Source of the DNA: G965199725 sp965199725
Lineage (GTDB): Bacteria; Pseudomonadota; Gammaproteobacteria; Nitrosococcales; Methylophagaceae
Direction of reading: 5' to 3'
Assembly (NCBI GenBank): GCA_965199725.1
Contig: OZ241321.1
Span: 1,054,001 to 1,118,000, forward strand
DNA length: 64,000 nucleotides
A program made the position numbers and the translations under genes. Within the stretch, counting starts at the first letter, position 1. Each line of letters opens with the position of its first letter. Below the pieces are notes generated by a model. The model was not told the DNA's origin and made no database searches. It saw nothing but the letters and a program-made list of their open reading frames with translations. This document shows positions 8,165-15,993 of this stretch, piece after piece.

Positions 8165-9679
8165 ATGGCAATACTAACTGAATATTTAGCCAGAATAACG
8201 CGTGCATGTGTATATGATGTAGCGCTTAAAACCCCACTGGATAAAATGTCCAGATTATCGCAGCGGCTCAATAATGCTCTGTGGTTAAAGCGCGAGGATC
8301 TGCAACCGGTATTTTCTTTCAAATTGCGCGGGGCTTACAACCGTATGCATAAGCTTAGCAAAGCCGAGCGAGTGCAGGGGGTGGTGACGCCCTCTGCTGG
8401 CAATCATGCGCAAGGTGTTGCTTTGGCAGCAAATAAAATGGGCATTCCGGCGTTAATCGTGATGCCAAAAACCACTCCACAGATTAAAATTGATTCCGTT
8501 GTAAACATGGGCGCTGATATTGATTTGCATGGCAATAACTATGATGATGCCTATAGTTATGCTTGCGCTATTGCAGCGCAGCAAGAGCGCACCTTAATTC
8601 ATCCTTATGATGATCCTGATGTTATTGCCGGCCAGGGAACAGTTGCGTTAGAGATTATTCAACAGCATCCTGATCCGATACATGCAATTTTCGTTCCTGT
8701 TGGCGGTGGCGGCCTGATTGCTGGTGTTGCTGCTTATGTTAAGGCGATCAGACCAGATATTAAAATAATTGGTGTTGAGTCTGATGATGCTGCTTGTTTG
8801 TACAAAGCGCTAGCTGCCAATAAACGAATTATACTTGATGAAGTTGGCCTGTTTGCTGACGGTACAGCCGTACAGCAAGTTGGCGAAGAGACGTTTCGTA
8901 TTGCTCGCCAAATGGTGGATGATGTGATTGTGGTGAGCAGTGATGAAATTTGCGCTGCCATTATGGATATTTTTGATGATACCCGTTCAATTGCCGAACC
9001 GTCAGGGGCGCTTGCTATTGCGGGCGCTAAAAAATATGTTGCCAGTAAAGAACTTAAAGATGAATCTATTATCGCCATTGACAGCGGCGCCAATATTAAT
9101 TTTGATCGTCTGCGCCATGTTGCCGAAAGAGCTGAGTTGGGTGAAGAGCGAGAAGTGTTATTTGCCGCAATAATAGATGAAAAGCCAGGCAGCTTTCAAA
9201 AGTTTTGCAATATTTTATCAGCGTGGTTAATTACGGAATTTAATTACCGTTATGCCGATACACATCAAGCCCATGTATTTGTTGGTGTACAAGTAGAGAG
9301 TGAAAAGCGCCATAATTTATTTGATACTTTAGATCATGCTGGCTATAAGTGGCATGATTTCAGCGATAATGAAATGGCGAAACTCCATGTTCGCTATATG
9401 GTCGGCGGCCATGCCCCGCAAGTTAATGATGAAAGATTATATCGTTTTGAATTTCCTGAGCGACCGGGGGCGTTGTTACGCTTTTTGACTAGAATGGGAC
9501 AGCACTGGAATATCAGCTTGTTTCATTATCGTAATCATGGTGCTGCCTATGGCAGGGTGTTAGTTGGTGTACAGGTAGTGAATGGTGGGCAGGAAGAGCT
9601 TCATAGTTTTTTGCATCAATTAGGCTATCGCTATTGGCAGGAAACAGACAATCTCGCTTATCAATTTTTCTTAAAATGA
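8165..9679 (+). CDS. ilvA: Threonine ammonia-lyase (biosynthetic)
   Basis: The 504-residue enzyme converts threonine to 2-oxobutanoate, the first step of isoleucine synthesis. The PLP-binding lysine lies in FSFKLRGAYNRM (about residue 55), the glycine loop is VGGGGLIAG (about residues 179-187), and two C-terminal regulatory ACT-like domains occupy about residues 325-500 (FAAIIDEKPGSFQKF and RFEFPERPGALLRFL). The two regulatory domains indicate the isoleucine-inhibited biosynthetic form. Start ATG at 8165. It is a single gene, divergent from rpiA. Confidence 0.95.
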   Translation: MAILTEYLARITRACVYDVALKTPLDKMSRLSQRLNNALWLKREDLQPVFSFKLRGAYNRMHKLSKAERVQGVVTPSAGNHAQGVALAANKMGIPALIVMPKTTPQIKIDSVVNMGADIDLHGNNYDDAYSYACAIAAQQERTLIHPYDDPDVIAGQGTVALEIIQQHPDPIHAIFVPVGGGGLIAGVAAYVKAIRPDIKIIGVESDDAACLYKALAANKRIILDEVGLFADGTAVQQVGEETFRIARQMVDDVIVVSSDEICAAIMDIFDDTRSIAEPSGALAIAGAKKYVASKELKDESIIAIDSGANINFDRLRHVAERAELGEEREVLFAAIIDEKPGSFQKFCNILSAWLITEFNYRYADTHQAHVFVGVQVESEKRHNLFDTLDHAGYKWHDFSDNEMAKLHVRYMVGGHAPQVNDERLYRFEFPERPGALLRFLTRMGQHWNISLFHYRNHGAAYGRVLVGVQVVNGGQEELHSFLHQLGYRYWQETDNLAYQFFLK

Positions 9680-9914
9680 CAGCATGTTTTAATGAATAAA
9701 TACAATTATGCAGATGATATCTTGTTTTATGTTTTTTCAGTATGTAAAAAAGTAGTTAAGCCGCCTAGCCTTAGTGTAATAACTAAAGCTACGCTTCTGT
9801 TATAATAAGGCTCAGGTAGCACGTAACTTGCAACGTTATAAAGCCATGAATCACTGCATGGATGAGTAGCTATAGCTAGCATTTAAAAAGAAAGTAGTCG
9901 AAATCAGGTAATCT

Positions 9915-10042
9915 ATGACAAAAGAACAACAGATTGAAAGTACCTTAATTGGCAAACTGAAAGGCCTCAAATACGCCTAATCGTGAGGGTATACGTGACA
10001 AGGCAGGCAATGCTTGAGCAGAATTTCTGTGAAAAGTTCTAG
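9915..10042 (+). pseudogene. hsdR: Remnant of type I restriction subunit HsdR (N-terminus)
   Basis: An ATG at 9915 preceded by AGGTAATCT opens MTKEQQIESTLIGKLKGLKY, which closely resembles the N-terminus of HsdR proteins. A stop follows at once. The expected continuation is then visible across frame changes: GIRDKA and, in another frame, LEQNFCEKF ending at a TAG at 10040-10042, matching the family's IRDRAxLExNFREKF. Nothing recognisable as HsdR follows. It is a decayed start of a restriction gene; no hsdM or hsdS is visible around it. Identification rests on memory of the family and should be checked by a translated search. Confidence 0.6.
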
Positions 10043-10344
10043 ATAAAAAGCTGTTCCGCCCGTCATAGGTAGGTGTATCCTCAGTCGTATATTGGCTCTT
10101 ACAGAGCAAGGTGGTACTGGTGACCTTAGGGGGCCAAGTTATAGTAGTAGAATTCTTTCCAATCATCGTGATACCTATAATAATACTATGTTTTAAATCT
10201 ATTTACTTGTATTATTGCCCAAGGTCTATGGCTTTTATTAAGTTATGTAAGCACAGAAAGCTTTTATCCTAAAAACAAGAGCATTGCACTCGGAAAATTA
10301 CTTGCTACGTTTCTAAATTTTCCAGTAGACAAGGCATTAGCTCA
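10043..10344. other. Non-coding stretch between two gene remnants
   Basis: No convincing coding sequence is seen on either strand over about 300 bp. It probably contains further decayed sequence of the same former accessory region, but nothing could be recognised. Short ORFs on the minus strand here have no family resemblance. Confidence 0.5.
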
Positions 10345-10713
10345 CTAAAGCTTATGATCGCGAAGAAAACATCAAGAAAGAAATTATAACAAGAACTCAG
10401 AAACGTAGAAGCGCAACATAATGTAAGCGTTCTTTATGCAGTCGAGCCAAGTAGCAAGGCTTGGGGGATTTGAGTCTCCCAATACCCACTATGACGTAAG
10501 GTTTGTATATGCTCACCCATGTATCTGTTGACCTTGAATACAAACGTGATGTTGTAGAATGTGAAACTGTAGGTGAGATTGACATAAATGGCTGAAATAT
10601 AAGAAAGGCGTTACAGCTTTTCTCAAAATCAAACTCAACTTTTGCTGAGTGGCTACACTCTCCCATCGTTTACTTTGATGATAATTTTTTTGCTCTAGTC
10701 GCTAGTTAGAGGT
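10345..10713 (+). pseudogene. Predicted nucleotidyltransferase (PF10127/RlaP-like), N-terminal part, interrupted
   Basis: Reading across several lesions gives a protein of the nucleotidyltransferase superfamily: ELRNVEAQHNVSVLYAVEPS, then after an extra G SPNTHYDVRFVYAHP (the DxD-like SDYDVRF motif of the family is HYDVRF here), VDLEYKRDVVECETVGEIDI, and RKALQLFSKSNSTFAEWLHS followed by PIVYFDD. Visible damage is a frameshift near 10385, a +1 in the G5 run near 10461, another shift near 10525, TGG to TGA in INGWN near 10595, and a shift near 10700. The gene is cut by a mini-element at 10722-11893, and its C-terminal half resumes at 11902. The gene was therefore a complete host gene before insertion. 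Confidence 0.72.
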
Positions 10714-10721
10714 AGTTATGA
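10714..10721. repeat. 8-bp target site duplication, left copy (AGTTATGA)
   Basis: AGTTATGA occurs here and again at 11894-11901, immediately outside the Mu-like mini-element. Removing the element and one copy restores a single open frame of the nucleotidyltransferase gene across the junction (EVVMNDIYSIEKGIYHH), which strongly supports a real target duplication. Confidence 0.8.
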
Positions 10722-10882
10722 TATCCGCCAGCAGTCTCCGTAATCTTTTTGAAGCAGCTATTGTTTTATTAAAAATATCCTGTTATATTTTTCTTAACTA
10801 CTTTTTGACAACTTTAACAATTTATTGCTAATTGTTAAAAGCAGTTATACCTGTTTTTTCCAATATACAAGGTTTTTAAAAA

Positions 10883-11653
10883 ATGCATTTTCATAAAAGA
10901 CTACGTGAGTGCATTGACGAACAATTTAATGGAGTGTGGAGCCGATTATCTGAAGCATCTGGCGTAAAAAATCAAACACTACAGGCCATAAAAGAGGATC
11001 AGAGCCAAGAGCAAATACAATATATTCGTTAGCCAAAGCACTAAATGTTTCCTTAGACGGGCTATTAAGCGGTGATGAAAATGTGCCCCAGTTAAAAAAT
11101 AATAAAGAAAAATTGAATAACGGTAAAAATTATTTAAAATCAATAAATTATGAAGATGTGGATCAACAATTTGATAAAAAGATCGAGCGATCCTTTTCTG
11201 AAAAAAGAATCGGATCAATAATTAATGATGGGTTAGCAGCTATATCGCAGTTCGACGTGTCATTTCCCCCAGGCTTAGGCCAATATCCAGAAGATCATCC
11301 CTTAACGATAAATAATCGCACTTTTAGCATCCAATGGCTAAATAAAAAAGGGCTGCAACCAGATAAATTAGTATTGGTAAGAGTGCAAGGCGACTCATAT
11401 GGAACCATTACTTGAAGATAAAGATATAGTAATGATTGATCGTGCTCAAAATAGCCCACAACACAAGATACCGCTAGCTTTCAGACTAGAAAATGAACTA
11501 TACATTAAATTGTGCCAGAGAGATGGAGCGGGCAACTTAACAATGATTTCAGTTAATAAGTCCTACCCTGATATTATTATTAACAAAGACAATCCGCCTA
11601 CTGATTTTGAGATATTAGGCGCAATAGTTTGGCAGGCGCACAGTTGGATTTAA
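10883..11653 (+). pseudogene. Mu-like phage repressor (HTH plus S24 peptidase), two frameshifts
   Basis: The reading starts at ATG 10883 with MHFHKRLRECIDEQFNGVW and a helix-turn-helix (RLSEASGVKNQTLQAI). One base is missing near 10990 in an A run; the next frame continues RGSEPRANTIYSLAKALNV, completing the HTH domain. A second lesion, an extra T at 11398, falls directly after the catalytic-serine codon; restoring it gives GDSMEPLLEDKD, the S24/LexA-type active-site motif, with the catalytic Lys in ELYIKLCQRD downstream. The reconstructed protein is about 256 residues and ends with ILGAIVWQAHSW. This is a c-repressor-type regulator that controls lysogeny in Mu-like phages. Its last 107 bp lie in the 273-bp repeat shared with element 2. 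As sequenced it cannot make an intact protein. Confidence 0.8.
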
Positions 11654-11819
11654 GGCACTTAAAAATACAATTTAAATATTCTTTAAACACTGTTTAAACG
11701 TTGTTTTAATTGTCGCCAACCATGTGTCTATTTTTAGCTAAATTGAAGATACTTAAAAAAGTCGCCATTCTAAAAACAATTAACCGACCCCCTCAGCGCA
11801 CTTGCTAAACCTTTGTTAT
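11547..11819 (+). repeat. 273-bp perfect repeat, copy 1 (inverted with respect to 52154-52426)
   Basis: Base-by-base comparison shows that 11547-11819 equals the reverse complement of 52154-52426 without a mismatch. It holds the last codons of the repressor and the following non-coding region, including a TTTAAAC-ACT-GTTTAAA palindrome and one copy of TCGCCAACCATGTGT. Both edges are sharp: sequence outside the 273 bp diverges at once. Confidence 0.95.
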
Positions 11820-11833
11820 AGCTAACTTTAAAC

Positions 11834-11870
11834 CGTTATTATTCGTTATTACCCGCTATTACCCATTATT
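11834..11870. repeat. 10-bp phased repeat array near the end of element 1
   Basis: Three tandem decamers CGTTATTATT, CGTTATTACC and CGCTATTACC and a partial fourth (CATTATT) lie just inside the terminal motif. The spacing equals one helical turn. A related array of decamers sits at the equivalent place in element 2 (52111-52150). They may be binding sites for a transposase, repressor or bending protein. Confidence 0.7.
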
Positions 11871-11893
11871 CGCCAACCATGTGTTCTCTTACA
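11870..11893. other. Terminal site of mini-element 1
   Basis: Reading inward from 11893: TGTAAGAGAACACATG followed by GTTGGCGA. The part TCGCCAACCATGTGT (top strand, 11870-11884) is repeated exactly at 11713-11727, resembling the multiple transposase-binding sites at Mu-type phage ends. Confidence 0.7.
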
Positions 11894-11901
11894 AGTTATG
11901 A
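11894..11901. repeat. 8-bp target site duplication, right copy (AGTTATGA)
   Basis: Second copy of the octamer at 10714-10721, directly adjoining the terminal site of the mini-element. The nucleotidyltransferase reading frame resumes right after it. Confidence 0.8.
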
Positions 11902-12296
11902 ATGACATCTACTCTATAGAAAAAGGAATCTATCACCATGAGAACATGACCAAAACGCACTATAGACCGTATCTCAAAAAAGAAGTTGCGCCATTAAAAA
12001 TATTTCTATACTTCTTCGCTCTTTACTAGCAATCATGTAGCTGAAAAAATTTAAAACGTTGGCACTGTTGAGTTTGCAAGCTGCGTACTCTAATGCCTAC
12101 AGGGCAAGCATGGGCCATGCAATCTTTAACTTGCTTGAGAGGAAGCATGGAAAAAGAACTTATTTCGCCAGTATCTGAATTAAAGGCGTTTCTAGAATCT
12201 GAGCTTGATCGGTTAGAGAGTTATCAGGGTTCTCCAGAGTTACACAATTTCTGCATAGAGCCGTTAAACTCACCATTCCGTGTAAGCCTAAGCTAA
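11902..12296 (+). pseudogene. Predicted nucleotidyltransferase (PF10127/RlaP-like), C-terminal part
   Basis: The frame that begins before the insertion continues here as NDIYSIEKGIYHHENMTK and HYRPYLKKEVAPLKIFLY, matching the family's YHYxxMAKxNYRxYLxxxxVxxKKYxY block, and then meets a stop near 12028. A later piece from about 12093 (ISPVSELKAFLESELDRLES and PLNSPFR, in frame to the TAA at 12294-12296) fits the C-terminal helix of the family. The half is broken by further lesions, so the gene was decaying independently of the insertion. Confidence 0.68.
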
Positions 12297-12422
12297 CAAG
12301 TCAATCTAACCACCTGTCTTTGGTGCACTTCACCAAGCATTATATGGTTTTGATCGCCTCTCGAAAGACTGTGTTTGAAAAGCGTTGTTAATTTTGCCCA
12401 AATGCATATGCCTCTAATTTAC

Positions 12423-12612
12423 CTACTTCTTTTCCGCTTTTGCAATAATGACTTGTTTTACAGACTTGTAGGGTAAATCAGTGTTATTTTCCATAATTTC
12501 ACTTAATTTTAGCTCAGTGCGCAATTTGTTTTGGTGTAGTGCGGTCCAATGCTTTTGCTATAATTGGGACTATCAAAAAAACCTGATCAATGCGTACATT
12601 TGCAGTAGCCAT
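12423..12612 (-). pseudogene. Remnant of a RelB/DinJ-family antitoxin
   Basis: On the minus strand an ATG at 12610-12612 with a good ribosome site (GGGAG, 7 bp away) opens MATANVRIDQ, the characteristic start of RelB/DinJ antitoxins. The frame then shifts; fragments TTPKQIAH and later MENNTDLPYKS resemble the family's TxSxAI and ENNxLPF segments, and the reading ends KAEKK-stop at 12423-12425. No toxin gene is seen beside it. Confidence is limited by the short length and the lesions. Confidence 0.5.
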
Positions 12613-12689
12613 GATTTTGCTCCCAATGTAAAGACTTAAGAAGTAATATTGATTGCCTATATGATGTCTTACACTAACTGGTAAGTCTG

Positions 12690-13946
12690 TTAGAAATCCT
12701 TACGAAAGTAAATGTTCAGACTATTTTTATTGATGAAATACTTGCCGTATTCGCTGTCGCCACGGCCCAGTGTCGTTATAAAATAGGCGCCAGTGGTAAA
12801 TTTTTGCTTGCTGATGTATTTTATTTCGTTGCGCCAAAGGGCACATTTATCAACCCCCATTCTTACAAAGCTATTGAGTTCAATATCGGCAAATGCTTTA
12901 CTGATGCGTCCCATAATATATTTTTGTCTGATACCTTCGGGCGTTATGATAGACATATCCCATACTATATTAGGCATTTTGGCGGGCAGCATTGATCTAT
13001 CGGTTATCGCTACATGATTGTTTACCATGTTTTTGTAAGTTCGCCACTGCCTTTCGTCCATTTTTCTTTTGTCATAGCCAAATTCAATGATTACGTTTAT
13101 ATCGCTTAAAGTCGTGTATTGCATTCCGAGCATTAAGCGTGGGTATAGTACGCTGTCCCTTAAACGGTACTGCCCAATGGGGTTGCTTGTGGCAATATAG
13201 CTAGCGTTATTATCATACACGCCTTCATGAATGCCGAGCCCGGTACCTTGTCTGATAAATGCTGATCCGTGAATTTGTAGCGCATCATTAACCATGTGCC
13301 TAAATCCTGCGCCAACACCTATTCTGCCTCTTTGTTTTTTTTGGCTGACAGCGGTTATGTCAGTGTCATTGCTGATTGCCCGATTATATTTAATAGCTAT
13401 GTAGCGATTGCCTTTGTTAGTTATTATGTCTTTTTTTACATTGTCATCGCCAAGATAAAAGGTGGTTGTGCTGCTATCGCCAACATAGTTGACAGCGATA
13501 GCGTGTAAGCCGGTTTTATTGTCTAATGGATTGGATAAAGAAGAATTTTCACGATAGGGATCCACCACTGCCAAAGGGTTAAACTCATAGCCAAGTTGCC
13601 AGTTTTCTACAAACTTACCTATCCGCACTGACCAGCTTTCGTTAATGTCAAAATCGCGATAAAAGTTTTGTACTTTTATATCATGCTGTTTTGTCTTATA
13701 ACCCGAACCTTTATCATCTTTCAGTTCAAAATAACGAATGTCGTAAACAATTTGTAGAGGCGCCAGATAACCAGCCAATCCAGCAGCACGTGTTGTTTGT
13801 CTCCCTGCAACAACGTTTTCGTTAAATCCTTTCCAGATGACTGTACGGGATTGAAGATCACTTTCCTGCAACAGGTAGATTTGTCCAGATGCAGCAGGGA
13901 GGATCAAAAAAAGAATAAGCGTGATTAAAAAATTGGTAGCTAACAT
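12690..13946 (-). CDS. Predicted outer membrane beta-barrel protein of an ABC/LolA-like cluster
   Basis: The 418-residue protein has an N-terminal signal sequence (hydrophobic residues 4-21, cleavage near ASG-Q) and then alternating polar and hydrophobic strands ending in an aromatic C-terminus (IYFRKDF), as expected for an outer membrane barrel. A segment on an aligned Tyr/Glu-rich strand (NWQLGYEFNPLAVVDPY) resembles barrels that accompany LolA-like periplasmic proteins. No precise family name could be assigned. It is the last gene of a leftward run after the LolA-like protein (gap 117 bp). The probable role is as the outer membrane component of an envelope transport system; this is inferred from context. 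Confidence 0.7.
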   Translation of the reverse strand: MLATNFLITLILFLILPAASGQIYLLQESDLQSRTVIWKGFNENVVAGRQTTRAAGLAGYLAPLQIVYDIRYFELKDDKGSGYKTKQHDIKVQNFYRDFDINESWSVRIGKFVENWQLGYEFNPLAVVDPYRENSSLSNPLDNKTGLHAIAVNYVGDSSTTTFYLGDDNVKKDIITNKGNRYIAIKYNRAISNDTDITAVSQKKQRGRIGVGAGFRHMVNDALQIHGSAFIRQGTGLGIHEGVYDNNASYIATSNPIGQYRLRDSVLYPRLMLGMQYTTLSDINVIIEFGYDKRKMDERQWRTYKNMVNNHVAITDRSMLPAKMPNIVWDMSIITPEGIRQKYIMGRISKAFADIELNSFVRMGVDKCALWRNEIKYISKQKFTTGAYFITTLGRGDSEYGKYFINKNSLNIYFRKDF

Positions 13947-14063
13947 GAGAGGGCTTTAATCTGTTATTTATCGTATACAATGAATCAATATTAGTGTTGG
14001 TCAGCAACTTTAAGCTTATTGTTATAAACAATACTGATCAGTCAGATATGAAGTGTGGTTTAA

Positions 14064-14777
14064 TTAGTTTATCCTGCCACGCATTCCTGTGTTAGTAAAT
14101 AATCTTTTGGGTAGTTTTTTTGCCTCAATTGACTTAAACACCATTTCAGTTTTACTGTTTTCCATATTAGGCGAGTAGTAGATTATTTTACTGACTTTTC
14201 CATCGTCTACCACGTACGAGAGCTGTTTAAATAACTTTCCACTGGCGAGAAAAGCGTCCGCTTTTTGCGGTGCATTATCTTTTTTGGCAACCCAAAAGTG
14301 CATTTTGACATAAGTAGCATGTTTGGATTTGGCTGTTAATTCCAGTACAAAAGAATCCTGTTCCTCATTGATAATCTCAGCATTGTAGTCGTTCGCAAAT
14401 CTGAGACTTGCCAGATCACCATACGATGCTTGCCCAAGCAAGCGTTGCAGGGGAGTAATTCTGACCGGACGAGATGCTCTTTTCAAGGCAATAAACATAC
14501 CGTTATTAGTCAGTAAAACACGGTCGCCACTATTGCGTCCTGATGTCATTTCAATCAAGGTTTTGCCCATACCGCTATTGCTGTAAACCATATAGGTTTC
14601 AGTATCTTTAAGCGAACCGTTTTTAAACGAGTTAATGACAACATCCATTTTGGATTGCACAAATCTTGACCGGTAGTTATCCGATTCGGCTAAAATATCC
14701 ATTGCTTTACCGCCAAATGCTGTGCCAGCAAAAAAAGGCTGAATAAATATCAAGGTTGCGATGATTTTTTTAAACAT
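14064..14777 (-). CDS. Outer membrane lipoprotein-sorting protein, LolA-like
   Basis: The 237-residue protein has a signal peptide (residues 1-22, ending AFG) and resembles the LolA-like family PF17131, annotated as outer membrane lipoprotein-sorting proteins: mature-part motifs include TYMVYSNSGMGKTLIEMTSG, LLTNNGMFIAL, and VVDDGKVSKIIYYSP. These periplasmic half-barrels are thought to carry lipids or lipoproteins between membranes. The start overlaps the permease stop by 8 bp (14770-14777), so it belongs to the same operon. It is not the housekeeping LolA, which is smaller and sits elsewhere. Confidence 0.82.
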   Translation of the reverse strand: MFKKIIATLIFIQPFFAGTAFGGKAMDILAESDNYRSRFVQSKMDVVINSFKNGSLKDTETYMVYSNSGMGKTLIEMTSGRNSGDRVLLTNNGMFIALKRASRPVRITPLQRLLGQASYGDLASLRFANDYNAEIINEEQDSFVLELTAKSKHATYVKMHFWVAKKDNAPQKADAFLASGKLFKQLSYVVDDGKVSKIIYYSPNMENSKTEMVFKSIEAKKLPKRLFTNTGMRGRIN

Positions 14778-15993
14778 GATTTATCTGGGTAACTACTTTT
14801 TTCTTCAGCACATTATTAATGGGTAACAGGGATGCTAAAATGCCAATAATGAACATCACTAACATCGTTAGTGCGATTGATAACAAGGTCGGTAATATCA
14901 TGAGTGGATATTCAAGCGTCCGGCCTGGCGGTGGGGGCATCATGTAGCCTGAGTTATTAACAACCGCGGTCAAGATTATGGTGAGGATGATGCCAATCAG
15001 ACTGCCAATAAAGCCAATAATAGCGCCTTCAGTCATAAAGTTCATTTTAAGACGCGCTGCTGTGATACCAAAAGCCCGTAGCGTGCCAATTTCTGGCACT
15101 CTTTCCATGACTGATGTCGCCATTACATTTGATACAGATAACAAGACAACCAATAGAATAATTGAGCCCATTACGATGAATATGCTGTAGTAAATATATT
15201 TCACACTTTTAAAGTAAGGCGCCAGTTCATACCAAGGCTTGACGGCTAAATTGGTGTCCAGCATATTTTTTACAGTAGGCACCATTTCGCGGGTTGCCTC
15301 AATATCATTTAGCTGCAATACGATATTGCTTACTTTATCAGTCAAAAGAAGCTCTTGTGCCTTAGTAATAGGCACTTTTAATTCCAATGTATTAAGAATG
15401 GGTATGTCAGTGTTATATATACCTGCTACAGTCATATCAACAGCATTGAGGCCGCCTTCTACAGTAGATGTCAGCAAGGTAACCCTATCGCCAACGGTGG
15501 CTTGCAGATTGCGCGCCAAATCAGTCGCTAACAGCACTTCGTAGGCGTTTGCTTTTAGATTACTGCCAGTTTCAATATTGCCTGATTGATTGCCGGCACT
15601 CAAACGGCGTTCCTTGCCCGGCTGGATACCTGTTCCCCTGAAAATAGTACTCACATCACCTTTTGATACAATGCCAGAAAAACTTAGGCGCTTCATAGCC
15701 TGTCTGATTATCTGGTGATCGGTTAAGGTTGCAATAGTCTTATCAGCTTTTTCACTCGGCATACCAAATTCAAGTACTGTTTCTTCAAAATCACTGTACA
15801 TGCGGCTATCAGCAATCTGCATATTGCCGATACCACCTTGTACGATAGCGAGCGTCAGTCCCCAGAAGGTAAAGTTAATAAAGCCATAGGACAGAATCAC
15901 TGCCATTGTACCCACTGCCACAGTCAACATTGCAGTGACTGAACGACGTTTGTTTCTAATGACATTGCGTAGCGCGATATTAAACCATTTCAT
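14770..15993 (-). CDS. ABC transporter permease, FtsX/MacB type
   Basis: The 407-residue protein has an N-terminal helix after NIALRNVIRNKRRSVTAML, a periplasmic MacB-PCD-like region (about 45-270), and three FtsX helices (about 275-300, 320-350, 370-395). The segment VPEIGTLRAFGITAARLKMN is the usual coupling-helix neighbourhood. It overlaps the ATPase stop by 4 bp upstream and the LolA-like start by 8 bp downstream. It differs from LolC at 6-7 kb and probably moves lipids or lipoproteins with the neighbouring LolA-like and barrel proteins; the substrate is unknown. Confidence 0.85.
   Translation of the reverse strand: MKWFNIALRNVIRNKRRSVTAMLTVAVGTMAVILSYGFINFTFWGLTLAIVQGGIGNMQIADSRMYSDFEETVLEFGMPSEKADKTIATLTDHQIIRQAMKRLSFSGIVSKGDVSTIFRGTGIQPGKERRLSAGNQSGNIETGSNLKANAYEVLLATDLARNLQATVGDRVTLLTSTVEGGLNAVDMTVAGIYNTDIPILNTLELKVPITKAQELLLTDKVSNIVLQLNDIEATREMVPTVKNMLDTNLAVKPWYELAPYFKSVKYIYYSIFIVMGSIILLVVLLSVSNVMATSVMERVPEIGTLRAFGITAARLKMNFMTEGAIIGFIGSLIGIILTIILTAVVNNSGYMMPPPPGRTLEYPLMILPTLLSIALTMLVMFIIGILASLLPINNVLKKKVVTQINHV

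Larger units (their letters stand above)
10722..11893. mobile_element. Mu-like mini-element 1 (internally deleted transposable phage) in a nucleotidyltransferase gene
   Basis: This 1172-bp insertion is bounded by 8-bp direct repeats and splits the nucleotidyltransferase gene. Its right-hand terminus reads inward TGTAAGAGAACACATG, beginning with the TG dinucleotide typical of transposable phages, and matches the ends of element 2 (TGTAGTGCAACACATG). Inside are a 10-bp phased repeat array, a second copy of the end motif TCGCCAACCATGTGT at 11713-11727, and a frameshifted repressor gene pointing toward the end, the layout of the left end of Mu-type phages. No transposase or structural genes remain. 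The other terminus at 10722 shows no obvious copy of the end motif. It would need transposase supplied in trans, if it can move at all. Confidence 0.75.

Noticed and set aside
10397..10666. 89-codon minus-strand ORF.
   Set aside because: It is antisense to the recognisable nucleotidyltransferase remnant, which has clear family similarity on the plus strand.
10722..10760. A copy of the terminal motif at the left edge of element 1.
   Set aside because: The sequence there (TATCCGCCAGCAG) shows no match to the other three ends, so this edge is defined only by the duplication and the restored reading frame.
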